A program made the translations under genes and the position numbers. Below are positions 32,903 through 42,924 of a stretch of DNA of 64,000 bases, piece by piece. Under the pieces are notes generated by a model that was not told where the DNA came from, made no database searches, and worked only from the letters and a program-made list of their open reading frames with translations. Positions within the stretch are counted from its first letter, which is position 1. Each line of letters opens with the position of its first letter. Where the stretch lies: contig NC_060065.1 of the NCBI RefSeq assembly GCF_020283565.1, positions 18,328,866 through 18,392,865 on the forward strand, written 5' to 3'. The DNA comes from Trifolium pratense. Its lineage: Eukaryota; Streptophyta; Magnoliopsida; Fabales; Fabaceae.

Positions 32903-34137
32903 AGATCTTCAGTAGCTTGTCCTACTGATATGAGTTTGTTTGAGAGGGATGGAACCAATAAAGTATTAGGTAAGGAGATTGATGGTGATAATGATACAGT
33001 TCCAGCCCCAATAACCGGATATGTAACCCAATTAGCATTGATAATGCTGGTCCGTCTCGGCGTATCTTTTGTTGTTAGAACTTTTTTGCAAAAAGTCATA
33101 TGGTCTGTTGCTCCTGAGTCCACTATCAACCATTGTACCTATCATGTGAAGAAGTAAACAGAGCATGACTATTGTTACCTTGTTCGTGTTGAGCACTTGT
33201 TGGCTTGCTGTCATATTCAACCTGTGAAATTAGAGACAATCGCGGTTCTGCACAAGCAAGGGCCACTCGTCCCGAACCGCCAGCAGCTTCTTTTTGTTTC
33301 TTTGCCTTCATATCATTCCACCATTCTGGATGCCCGTGCACCTTGAAACATCCGTCAATGTTATGCTTTTTGTTTCCATAGTGAGAGCATCCACCTCCAT
33401 CAATTTCTTGGCCTTTGATTTTTGTACTCAATCTTCCTCCATGTGAAGATGTGGTTCCACCCTTTATCATTTGTAGATTGCTTGATTGTTGCACACCTCT
33501 GATTCCTTTCGTTGTCATAACTGCTGATATGTTATTGTCTGCGCCTGCCAGCATCACCATTTGTCGAATCTCTTCTCTGCGGACATGTGCATATGCTTGC
33601 TCAACAGTCGGGAATGGCTTCATCTGAAGTATGTCACTCCTTATCTTATCAAGCCTGTCATTTAGCCCATCAAGAAAAGTGTACACTCTATCTTCTTGTA
33701 GTAGAGTGTTATATTTTTGTATATCAGAAGAACAATCCATTGGGTTTGGGCGTCGAAAGTCGATTTCTCTCGATAAGCCTTGGAGATTATTGTAGTATGA
33801 CTCAATTGACCCCTCAGCCTGTTTCATGTTATTGACCTGTCTCATGTTATTGACCTGTCTCTTCAAGGCATATACTTGAGAAGTGTCAGAACCATCAAAA
33901 TAGGTTATAGCAATTGAGTCCCATACCTGTTTTGCTGTTGAAAAACGTATGAAGTTGCTGACCAAGTTTTGATCCATAGAGTTGATCAACCATCCTTTGA
34001 CTATAGCATTTTCTGTCCTCCACTTCCTAAAAGTGGGATCTGTAGTTTCAAGTTGGGCAATATCTCCATTTATGTACCCTAACTTATCTTTTGCTGAGAT
34101 ATACATCTCAACAACTTGAGACCATAAGGGATATTTG
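32872..34137 (-). pseudogene. Ty1/copia gag and protease remnant
   Basis: On the minus strand from 34137, a copia gag reads KYPLWSQVV... through the conserved RKWRTENAIVKGWLINSM and a CX2C-type region (GGGCSHYGNKKHNIDGC) to a stop at 33126. In another frame 33129-32872 gives the protease active site IVDSGATDHMT and the following strand. Gag and protease are separated by a frameshift or stop. There is no integrase or RT, and the 5' end of gag is truncated. RQVNNM is tandemly duplicated (near 33826-33861). A dead 5' fragment with no LTRs recognised. Confidence 0.88.
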
Positions 34138-34326
34138 CAGTGCTCATAAAAAGTACTTTTTTAAATATAAATTGTAAATAAAATGCAGTTATTTTTCCTT
34201 CAAAAAAGTAAAACTAAACCATGAATTGCCTTTCATTCATGAGAAATTTAATAGTGAAATGGCAAAAGAAAAAAGACTGAACAATTAAAGTTAGGAGCAT
34301 GAATATTGTACAACAAAAATAAAATT

Positions 34327-34350
34327 CGCTAGAAGGAGGGGTCGAACCTC

Positions 34351-34383
<33 letters not shown>

Positions 34384-34400
34384 AACTGAGCTATTCCAGC
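34327..34400 (-). tRNA. tRNA-Asn (anticodon GTT)
   Basis: The 74-nt minus-strand sequence begins GCTGGAATAGCTCAGTTGGT and ends TCCTTCTAGCG. The acceptor stem GCTGGAA/TTCTAGC pairs with one G-U; the D arm has A-box TAGCTCAGTTGG, the anticodon loop CTGTTAACC gives GTT, and the T arm GGTTCGACCCC is a perfect B box. No intron. A T-rich run follows the 3' end on the minus strand and can serve as the pol III terminator. Confidence 0.97.
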
Positions 34401-36650
34401 TTCTTGTATACTTTCATTTTCTTTATATATTTTAATTAATAGGCATAGACATATAGTACAACACAGGTAAGGTAATGCATGATTTTGGTTTTGGGGTAAT
34501 TGAAGCTAACCTACATTTAAATTACTTTCCACGGTTTCAATTCCAGCAAAAAATCGATTTTAAAAATTAACTTCTTTCTTGTTTCAAAAAAAAATATTAA
34601 CTTCTTTCTAATTACTCTTTGCAAGTTTGTTTGGCTTGTTGATGATACAAGAAACCCTATGAATAACTTGTTGCAAATTTTTCTTCAAACAAAAAACTTG
34701 TTGCAAATTTCTTTTACTTTTGATACAAGACACCCAATCATGCCTGGAATGTGTTTAGCGGCTGAAACAATTTAATTTCGTGGTTTAGCTCATTTAGCTT
34801 GTAGTTTTGGTGTATTAGTGTCAGTGGCTTTGGATTAGTTATTGAATCTCTTTTTCAGCCGGACTTTTTTGTCCGACTCGAAAAAGTCCAAACCCTTTAT
34901 AAACTAGCTCGATACAGATTTGGTAGTTTATCTTGTCAGCTCTCTTTATACAACAACTCTAAGGACATACTAATATACCCTCAAGAATTTGTAGCGCGTC
35001 TAAAAGTTGCTTATAATCCCATATTGTAAAGTTATATGCATGAGTAAAAGAAGAAATGTCTAACGATGTGCAAGGTTGGCGATTTATGGGTCTTTCTCTT
35101 TTTCTTTCTTGTTCCGTTCTGCGCTAAGCAAGCGAGTTTTTCATTCCTTGCTCAAGTAAGTGAGGACAAGTCCCTTTCGTTTATCTGGATCCGCCTATCT
35201 TGGGACTTATCCAACGTATTATGAAACATAAAATTAACTTTTTTATTTGCTCAAAATGAAGATGCGTTAACTATTCAAATTGGTGGAAGTAACACTAGGA
35301 AAATAATTACAAATGAGAATGTCTATTAAAGGAAGAAAAAAAAAATCATCATTGCTAAGTTGAAAGTGGTAGAATGAGTTCGATGTGCAATAAAGTTTGC
35401 ACATTTATTTGAGCCGTGATTAATATGATATAATTCAAGGTTCATAATATAATTCTTGAGAATGATGTACTACCTATTAAGTAAGAACTCGTGGTATTTA
35501 GGTACTACCATTGTAGCAATATCCATTTGAGTATCTAATAGGTACTGGTTCTACAATAAGCATTAGTACCTATTTTGTTTTTGTGGGTTCCATTTATAAT
35601 GATGTATAATTATTGGTGAGATGTGTTATTTGTAGGGCCTATTTATAACTTTTATATGTTGGGTTGGAGGGTTTGAGTACATAAATTATTAGGTACTATT
35701 ATTAAAAAATTATAAATGAGTGATGTGTACACGTGAAGTCCAGTTAAGTACTCAAAAATAAGTACCTCCATTGTGGATGCTCTAAAGGAAGTATCCAAGA
35801 AATAGTAATAAAAATTTGGTTTCAAGATGATATTGAATGAAATTCTCCGAAAGAGATGAAATTACAAGAAAATTCATTAAAAACTTTGATTTCAATTTCA
35901 TAAATGATTCGTTTTTGTAATTTAATTAATAAAATGTAAATAATTAATTCACCTTGATGAATCTACATTCTACACCATCAAGTTGTGTGTCATATCAATT
36001 AAAATATATTAAATCATCATTTTTAAGTAAAAAAAATCTGATAGAGGACCAAAACTAAGTGATTTTAAAATGGGAGACCAATTTTATGAATGAGTAAAAA
36101 CATAGAGGATAAAAACTGTAATTAAATAAATCTAATAATTATCTACGATGAGGGATGGGGCTACTTTTCCTCTTACAAGGGCCAGTAGGTGGGGAAAACC
36201 AACTTAATTTTAAATAAAATTGGAACAATTCCTATAAAGTTAGACTAATCGCCAACTAAAACCACGCTTCCATTATGTATTTACAAATCAGGTCGCAAAT
36301 AAGCTTACGTTTTCTCCTGACCCTCTCAAGATTTTGAACATTCAAGAAACAGAAGAAATGCAAATGGAAGTGCCACACTTGAATGGTCAATTGGTCATGA
36401 TCTCTGTGCGAACTAATGAGATGTAGAATGGTTCTTGATCAAAGTTCTTAGTCCTAGAGAGAGAAGCAAAATGCAAGGGGATCCTATGTCTCATTATATG
36501 GATCAGGATTGAGTAAAGTCAGAATGTCATTGCAGTCATGCAGTCGGTTATTTGTGACCGTATGATAGTTTCACTAATGTTTTTAGAATGAAAATAAGAT
36601 ATGCATTCTTTAAACGACGGCGTCTAATCCATTTCTCTCAGTATACTTTT
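34401..36650. other. Non-coding region
   Basis: No gene recognised. 35440-35785 looks like a MITE: GTACTACC..TGTAGCAATATCC on the left opposes GTACCTCCATTGTGGATGC on the right. A G/C-richer, low-repeat piece at 35090-35220 differs from its surroundings and may be organelle-derived, but this is only a guess. Confidence 0.4.
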
Positions 36651-36779
36651 GTGCTCTACATGGAATAGCATAAGTTGTCCCATCTAATAGCAGATGTAGT
36701 AAATAATGCTACTTGGATTCTTTTGCGTGCCAACCAGGACATTTCTCTCCTCGGGTTTGTTGTTGATGTTGTTTGCTTT

Positions 36780-37345
36780 CTGCACTCTGCAGTCTTCGTA
36801 TTAGGAATTACGCGTGCTTTATGAAGGTTTTTTAGACCATGAGGAGTGGTGGAAGTAGCTTTTGGTGTCAAGTTATTCAAGGGAAATATGGCAGAAAACG
36901 TTTTGATGATAACCAAGTGCTAACCAAGAATCCTAATTCCTTTTTCTGGAAGGCTATAGTTAAAACTTTGACTAAAATGTTTATTTCTGAAGTTCGGGTC
37001 GTAAGGGATGGAATAACTATTAATTTTTTCACAAAGATAAATTGTTTGATTCTCATTCCAGATTGCAGGATATGGTAGATAGTGTTTCCTGTAAGTTGTT
37101 TGATTTCAAAATTTGCAATATATTTGAATAGTTATGCCAGTCGGGGGGGGATAGGTCTTCTTTGGACCTTACTGCCAAAGGTTTTTCTTAAAGGGTTTAA
37201 AGCTGTACCCCACTATATGTGGAGCTTGAGGATGATACAAGAATTTGGCCTGAAAATTGTTTGTATGTTTTTTTCTTTGGCAAGTGCATATGTGCTTTTG
37301 AGTGACTTTGACACATGTAAGGTTTTGGAATCCTCTTTGTCCTAA
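36780..37345 (+). pseudogene. LINE non-LTR retrotransposon fragment
   Basis: 36839-37078 encodes FWCQVIQGKYGRKRFDD... and FFWKAIVKTLTKM...VRDGITINF, matching the region after the RT domain of plant LINEs (the zinc-binding segment preceding RNase H). 37082-37345 continues weakly (ending near FSLASAYVLL, compare the usual FSVKSAY) in another frame. Several frameshifts and stops; long decayed. Confidence 0.65.
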
Positions 37346-37994
37346 TTGTACTGTGTTGTAGACTGTTATGCCATATTTCCCCTTTCGTTACCAGCACCTG
37401 ACTCTAACTTGTGTACCCAACCCAAATAGAACATTGCAAATTTAACATCAGTCACTAATATTCTGACATCAAAGATTTGGACAAATTTGGTTCATGAATG
37501 TGTGAGACACTATAACTATAGTCTTTAAATATATTAAAATTGCAAAGATATCCTTAGCATCTCTTAAGTTTGTGATTTTATGGACTAAACTGAGCAATGC
37601 AAAACAAATTCAATGACTAGAGTAACTATCAAAAAACATATTAGAAGATTAAAATAGGAGAAATATGTGAATATATCTGCAATTTCAAACTATTCAGATA
37701 TCAATGTAACAGTTAATTACACATTAAAAAAAATTCCAATTATGTGTCGTATAGCTTGAAGATCATAGCTCGAATCTTTTTCATAACTACTCATTCACAT
37801 TCACTACTATAATTACGTGTTATAAAGCTTGGATCATTCACAATATATAAACTCAACTTCAAAATTTCAAATCAAATCAAAAGCACTCTACACAGCAGAA
37901 GAAGAATAATAACCTATTCTTTGTTAGAATGTACAACATATCATGATATTTCTCATATCATAACACAAATAATAATCAATAGAATCATAATCAT

Positions 37995-37996
<2 letters not shown>
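37346..37996. other. Non-coding, ARM gene 3' flank
   Basis: AT-rich with no ORF of note. It leads into a microsatellite and the 3' region of the minus-strand ARM gene. Confidence 0.45.

Positions 37997-38032
<36 letters not shown>
37997..38032. repeat. (AT)n microsatellite
   Basis: Seventeen or so uninterrupted AT dinucleotides just downstream of the ARM gene's stop codon on the minus strand. Likely length-polymorphic. Confidence 0.95.
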
Positions 38033-38037
<5 letters not shown>

Positions 38038-38107
38038 CAACAACAAAACACTAATCTAGTTTTGTACACAATCCGCCATCCTAAGACTCAAAACGACGAA
38101 CAATTAG

Positions 38108-39088
38108 TCAAAACGACGTACCACTATCATCATTCATCACAGAAGAACCAAACGACGAACCACTGTTCAAAACGACATTCCTATCACCACCACCAAGCAT
38201 CACCCTCATCAACTCCATAGCTTTACTCTGCCCCTTAACGCTCCCTTTATCTCTAACATCGGCGATTCCGTCCAAGGCACCGAAAGCAACAGCGTCTCTA
38301 ACATCTCCGGCCACCGCATCTCCACCACACCGGACAAGATTAAGCAACGCCGACACCGCATTTTCTCTCGTCCTCATACTAGAACCAGTATTAAGATCAA
38401 GCAGATCCGCAAGCACTCCAACACCGGAAACCTTCCGGAAAGCTTCAACGCTTTCCTCACAACCGGCAACCTGCGCGATCACGGCGGTTGCGTCTTCAAC
38501 TATCCCGACTCTCCCGTCGTTAACAATCAGAGAAAAAAGCGCCGGAACAACGCCGAATTGAACCATAGTAGCACGGTTTAACGGATGAAGCGCGATCGCA
38601 AAAAGCGCTTTCAACGCATCTTTCACAGTTCTCGGCGGTGACGATCTATGACATCGGAGAATATCAACAAGCGCGTAAACGATTTCACGTTTAGATCCAA
38701 CGACGGTTCTATAATCATCTACCGACGAAAGAAGGCTGTGAATCGTGGCGGAAGCTGATTGAACGGCGGCGGCGGCGGAGGTTGAAGAATGATGAGAAAT
38801 TATATGTGAAAGTGCGTCGAGAACACCGCGCGTGGACATGATAGATTCTTTTTCTGTTATCGAAAGATTGAGAAGTGTTGCGGTGGCGTTTTCTTGCGAA
38901 GGGTGAGAAGATGAATAGAGAGTTTCTGCTAGATAAGGGATTGCGCCCGATTCGGTTATTACGGGTCGGGTTTGTGGATCTTGTTTTGACATTAACCGAA
39001 GCTCGCAGAGTGCTTCGATTCGTGTTTGTTCGGAAACGGAGCTGAGTTTTGAAACTAAGGTTCGGACAGCGCGGCGATTGGTTTCCAT
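38108..39088 (-). CDS. Armadillo-repeat protein (PUB-ARM-like without U-box)
   Basis: An intronless minus-strand ORF of 326 residues. It contains tandem armadillo helices of the plant U-box/ARM class: RAVRTLVSKLSSVSEQTRIE (about 6-25), ESGAIPYLAETLYSSSHPSQ then ENATATLLNLSI (about 45-75), VKDALKALFAIALHPLNRAT (about 155-175), GIVEDATAVIAQVAGCEESV (about 197-216) and ENAVSALLNLVRCGG (about 240-255). It lacks an N-terminal U-box, so it is unlikely to be an E3 ligase on its own and more likely a binding scaffold, as in ARM-only proteins related to Arabidopsis At2g05810 (recalled from memory, not checked). C-terminal 25 residues are Ser/Gly-rich. GC content is clearly above the flanks. The ATG at 39088 is preceded by a pyrimidine-rich leader and a TATA-like TTATAATCAA about 85 bp upstream. 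Confidence 0.9.
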   Translation of the reverse strand: METNRRAVRTLVSKLSSVSEQTRIEALCELRLMSKQDPQTRPVITESGAIPYLAETLYSSSHPSQENATATLLNLSITEKESIMSTRGVLDALSHIISHHSSTSAAAAVQSASATIHSLLSSVDDYRTVVGSKREIVYALVDILRCHRSSPPRTVKDALKALFAIALHPLNRATMVQFGVVPALFSLIVNDGRVGIVEDATAVIAQVAGCEESVEAFRKVSGVGVLADLLDLNTGSSMRTRENAVSALLNLVRCGGDAVAGDVRDAVAFGALDGIADVRDKGSVKGQSKAMELMRVMLGGGDRNVVLNSGSSFGSSVMNDDSGTSF

Positions 39089-39602
39089 TTTTGGTTTGGA
39101 GGGAGGTTCGGTAGGGGGTGTTTGGAAAGAGAAAGAGAAGGAGAAAAAACGCGTTTGGGGAAGATTGATTATAAGAGTGGGTTTAGGTAAGTGTTGGAAA
39201 ATTTGGAAAGGTAACGAACACGTCTTAACTGTTATTATTGTTTTGTGACTAAAAGTCGTAATGGTAATGGAAGTGGTTTGTTGATGAGTACAATTTGCGC
39301 AGTATTTTCTTTGCAGACAAATGGATAAGAATTAAGTAAGAAGAAGATCCTTTTCATACGGATTTGTTATTTTAATTGTACGGGTTTGAATCTTGAAAAG
39401 GTTGTATGGGTCGCAACTCGAACGGAAAATTAATTTTACCATTTAACCTTTAAAAATAAAATTGAACAAACTACCATTCTCATCTTCATGTGTAACTACC
39501 GACTAGTTGTCCGTGAGACAAGCTTAGCTATGTTGGCAGCAGGAGTCTGAACTCTGAATGGTTTAAAAACTATGTCACACCAAATCTAATTTATAATTGG
39601 AG
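39089..39602. other. ARM gene promoter side
   Basis: On the minus strand a CT-rich 5' leader (39100-39150) and TTATAATCAA (about 39164-39173) precede the ARM gene. Beyond 39250 the sequence is AT-rich with no gene. Confidence 0.5.
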
Positions 39603-39772
39603 AATGTTAACTTGTGTCCTTAAGGGTACATGTTAAGAAGATAAATGTGGAAAAAATTTATTGAACTTGTGGTGTATTTAATTATCTAAACATTAAATTC
39701 TTTGTATCATTAAATGCTATATTTCTATTTTTAGGTAGCTTAACATGTGCCCTTAGGGCACAAGTTAACATT
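39603..39772. mobile_element. MITE with AATGTTAAC ends
   Basis: Inverted ends AATGTTAACTTGTGTCCTTA and TAGGGCACAAGTTAACATT, the same family as 8335-8497. About 170 bp. Confidence 0.75.
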
Positions 39773-40107
39773 ACCCTTTATAATTTGGTTTTAAATTCAA
39801 AACTATTTCTTTGAAAAATTGATTATTTTGCATTCGAATTTGGTTGACAACTGGAATCAATTTATAATCAGTTGGTAGAACAATTCTATGATAGACATAA
39901 ACTCAAATCTATTTTCTATAGGGGCACACACATAAATGATTAAAATTAAATCATAAATAATTTAGTCACTTTAATTGATGTTGTTGACTATTTAATTTTA
40001 TTTGAGTTTTGTATGGGTGCCTAAATTTAAAAAGTTTATGTTTGTGTTTATAGAAGTTTAGTTTAATTGTTGCTGACATTATCAAAATTATGTTATCATG
40101 CATAAAC

Positions 40108-40271
40108 TTTGAAGTGAGGTTTGTTAGGAGACAAGCGAATATGGTTGCTCATACTCTTGCTCGGGCGGCCATTTCTTGGACTAGTTTCCGTAGATTTGAG
40201 ATTATTCCCTTATGTATTGAACGTTTACTAGTTAATGAAATGCATTAAGTTTGTTTGATTCAAAAAAAAAA
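40108..40271 (+). pseudogene. LINE 3' end with poly(A)
   Basis: The frame 40108-40248 encodes the C-terminus of a LINE RNase H (VRRQANMVAHTLARAAISW, then a stop), followed after 12 bp by an A-run at 40261-40271. It is the 3' terminus of a severely 5'-truncated LINE, a normal outcome of target-primed reverse transcription. Confidence 0.8.
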
Positions 40272-40328
40272 AGTGTTGATCTCGGTTCGTAATAAATTTG
40301 GGTTATTCACTTGAACCAATGTTAAATA

Positions 40329-40627
40329 CTTCCTCCGTCCTAAATTATAAGGGGAAAAACAAAAATCACACTTATTAAGAAAAAGTAAAACATGATAATT
40401 TGAAATATGTTTTTGTGAGTTTTTCTTGGAATAAGTTGCATGGGAAGATGTAAAAATGATTTTTATTGGTTGTTGTTTATTGAGAAAATGTGAAAGAGAG
40501 AAAATTAAATGCAATTTGTATTTAATTTTATGAGATTAAGGAAAAAATATTCTTGAAAATAATTTTTCCCTTATAATTTGGGACAAAAAAAATGTAATTT
40601 TTCCCTTATAATTTGGGACGGAGGGAG
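40329..40627. mobile_element. Stowaway-type MITE, uninterrupted copy
   Basis: 299 bp, ends CTTCCTCCGTCCTAAATTAT and ATAATTTGGGACGGAGGGAG, bordered by TA. It is the un-nested relative of the element at 19258-20165 and provides its empty-site reference. Confidence 0.88.
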
Positions 40628-40629
40628 TA

Positions 40630-42233
40630 GGTTTTAAGGAGTTTCGAGATTGGGATAACCTATGTATTATAAAAACTGTCTTAAGGAGTTTTGAGATAAC
40701 CTATGGAGTTACATGGTTCGAGTTCTTGAACTCGAATTGAGTTTTTCTAAAAATTCTCAAGTATTGTTTCTCAAGTATTGAAATTATCAAATAGGAGTAC
40801 AAAACATTAAAAAGTGTAACAAATTATAAATTAATTATCCGTATAAATACCAAGTTATAAATTATTTATCTATAACCAAATAATAAAGGGTTCAATATGT
40901 TTTTCATGCCATAAAATGTAACGAATTTTGATTTTAGTATATAAAATTAAAAGTGAGATATTTTCATCCTCTCAAAATTTTCTATTTTATTTTTAGGCGA
41001 TGAAAATATCTCATTCTTATTTGTAGGGATAAAAAGTTTATTTAATTCAATAATAAATGATCCATACAAAATTATTCGTACAAAATACATCCCCCAGTGT
41101 GGCATGCCCCCTAAGAAACTCACAATGACCAAATCCCTCTCTCAATTTTTCACGAGTAATATTGTCGGAGATGTTGTTGAAATAAAAATAAATTGCACTG
41201 CCACTGAGTTGTTGCCTTTGTCAGCACTGAGTTGTTGCCTTTGTCATGGCCCCTAAAGAAATCCTTTCTCTCCGCCATAGATTCGAATAAACTCGTCATT
41301 GTCTTGTCTTTGAGCCACTAGTTGAGACGTTTTCCAACAATGAATCTCACAATGGTCCAAGAATTCCTCTCATATCAATGCATCCCGATTTGATCGCCCC
41401 AATGGAGTACTAAGAGCAAGCACATCGGTGCTTTTTAGCATGAAAAGAAACGCTCTTTGTCAGAGCACATGAATAATTGAAAGCAATCCATCGTTGCTAC
41501 GATGAAAGGCAATGCTTTGTTTACCAACGGTTACAAACTGACACATGGGCCATGACTAGTGCAAATGAATTAATTAAATATTGAAGGCTCAAATGCAACG
41601 GCTATATCCCATTTTATTTTAAAAAATTTGAATCATGTTTGGTATGAGTTGAGATCAGCTCCATTAGTATATCCTCCTTTTCCTCCATTAGTTGCCTAGA
41701 TCTGTGACATGTGGCAATAAAACAAATCAACGGTTCAGGTTAAAAAAGAAAAAAACTGAAAGAAACATGTAAACTCTTTGCTAATCATTCACCACTATCA
41801 TCTCATTATTCCTTGCTAATCACGTCCCTCCTCTTCCTCTTCTTCTTCCCTTACACAATTTCACTATTAGGATTCCTTGCTAATCATTCACCGCCGTCAT
41901 CTCCTTGCAACTCGCCGCTGAAATCAACTCTCTGTCTGTCTCAACACCATTCTCCGCCATCACCTCTCTTTGTCAGTACCAGCACCGCTCACTGTCACCC
42001 TCTCTATCCATTTCGCCATCGTCGCCGTCATTTTCACAGTTTCAGTTTAACGGTAAATGGTGATTGATACATTAGTGATTTGATACATTAAAATGTTAAT
42101 AATTTGATACATTAGTTTCACTATAATATTTTGTTCTTCTTCACATTCTTAGTGATTTGATACATTAAAATGTTAATAATTTCACTGTCTCTTCTTCTTC
42201 TTCTTCTTCTTCTTCTTCTTCTTCTTTCCCAGG
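40630..42233. other. Non-coding region before the Tat element
   Basis: Contains short direct repeats: ACTGAGTTGTTGCCTTTGTCA at 41205-41245, CCTTGCTAATCA at about 41813 and 41877, and AGTGATTTGATACATTAAAA at about 42073 and 42151. A (TTC)n microsatellite lies at 42190-42226, directly beside the LTR. No gene supported. Confidence 0.5.
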
Positions 42234-42824
42234 TGTTCTGGACTGGGCCAAGAGCTGGCCCAATCACTTCTGCCCGACATTTGGGGCACAGCCCACTAAG
42301 GGGAGACTTCCCCGACACGTCAGCCAATGACGTGCCCTGCTCGACATAATGGGTAAGCAGCACGTTAAACACGTGCTCAGATATCCACGCATGTTGATCC
42401 ATTCCACCGTAGCTTAACAGCTAAGCAGCACGTTTAGCACGTGCTCCTTTATCCAGCCACAGCTGTCACGGAGCTTATCCCTTACCCGCGAATAGCGGAA
42501 CGGCTCCAACCAAGATAGAGGCAAATAACGGCCTTCCCCTACGATACAGGGACTATCTTGGCAGTTGAGTCTATTGGGCCGGTTATCCCGGCCCAATAGA
42601 CCAACCTTTGGCCCAGCGCTGGGGGCACTATATAAGCTCTCCTAGACAGGAGAGCCAGGTATTCTGAATCATTCTATACCTTACTTTCTCTCTCTTCTCT
42701 TGTATCTCCCTTGTTCTCTTTGCTGACTTAGGCATCGGAGCACCTGCAGGTACAAACCCCCCCTTCGGTGTGGAAGCTTGCTCAACGGACCGGCCTCAAC
42801 CTTTCTGATCAACAGGTTAGATCA
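42234..42824 (+). repeat. 5' LTR of outer Tat element
   Basis: Runs from TGTTCTGGAC to ...TTAGATCA immediately before the primer site (about 591 bp). A TATA box CTATATAAGC lies at 42628-42637. The 3' LTR is outside the window, so the left border is inferred from the TG terminus and adjacent (TTC)n repeat. Confidence 0.7.
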
Positions 42825-42825
42825 G

Positions 42826-42843
42826 TGGCGCCGTCTGTGGGAA
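42826..42843 (+). other. Primer-binding site of outer element
   Basis: TGGCGCCGTCTGTGGGAA, the primer-site sequence typical of plant Tat/Athila-type elements, one base after the LTR. Confidence 0.88.
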
Positions 42844-42924
42844 CCTGAGTTCTTCCCCATCTTTACTCTTTCTCAAAGAAACAAAGATCAAAACCGATTC
42901 CGTTTTTCAACAAACAACTTCATC

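Noticed and set aside
41813..42067. 84-codon ORF with a hydrophobic start
   Set aside because: Ser/Pro/His-rich reading of C/T-rich sequence with internal direct repeats; no support.
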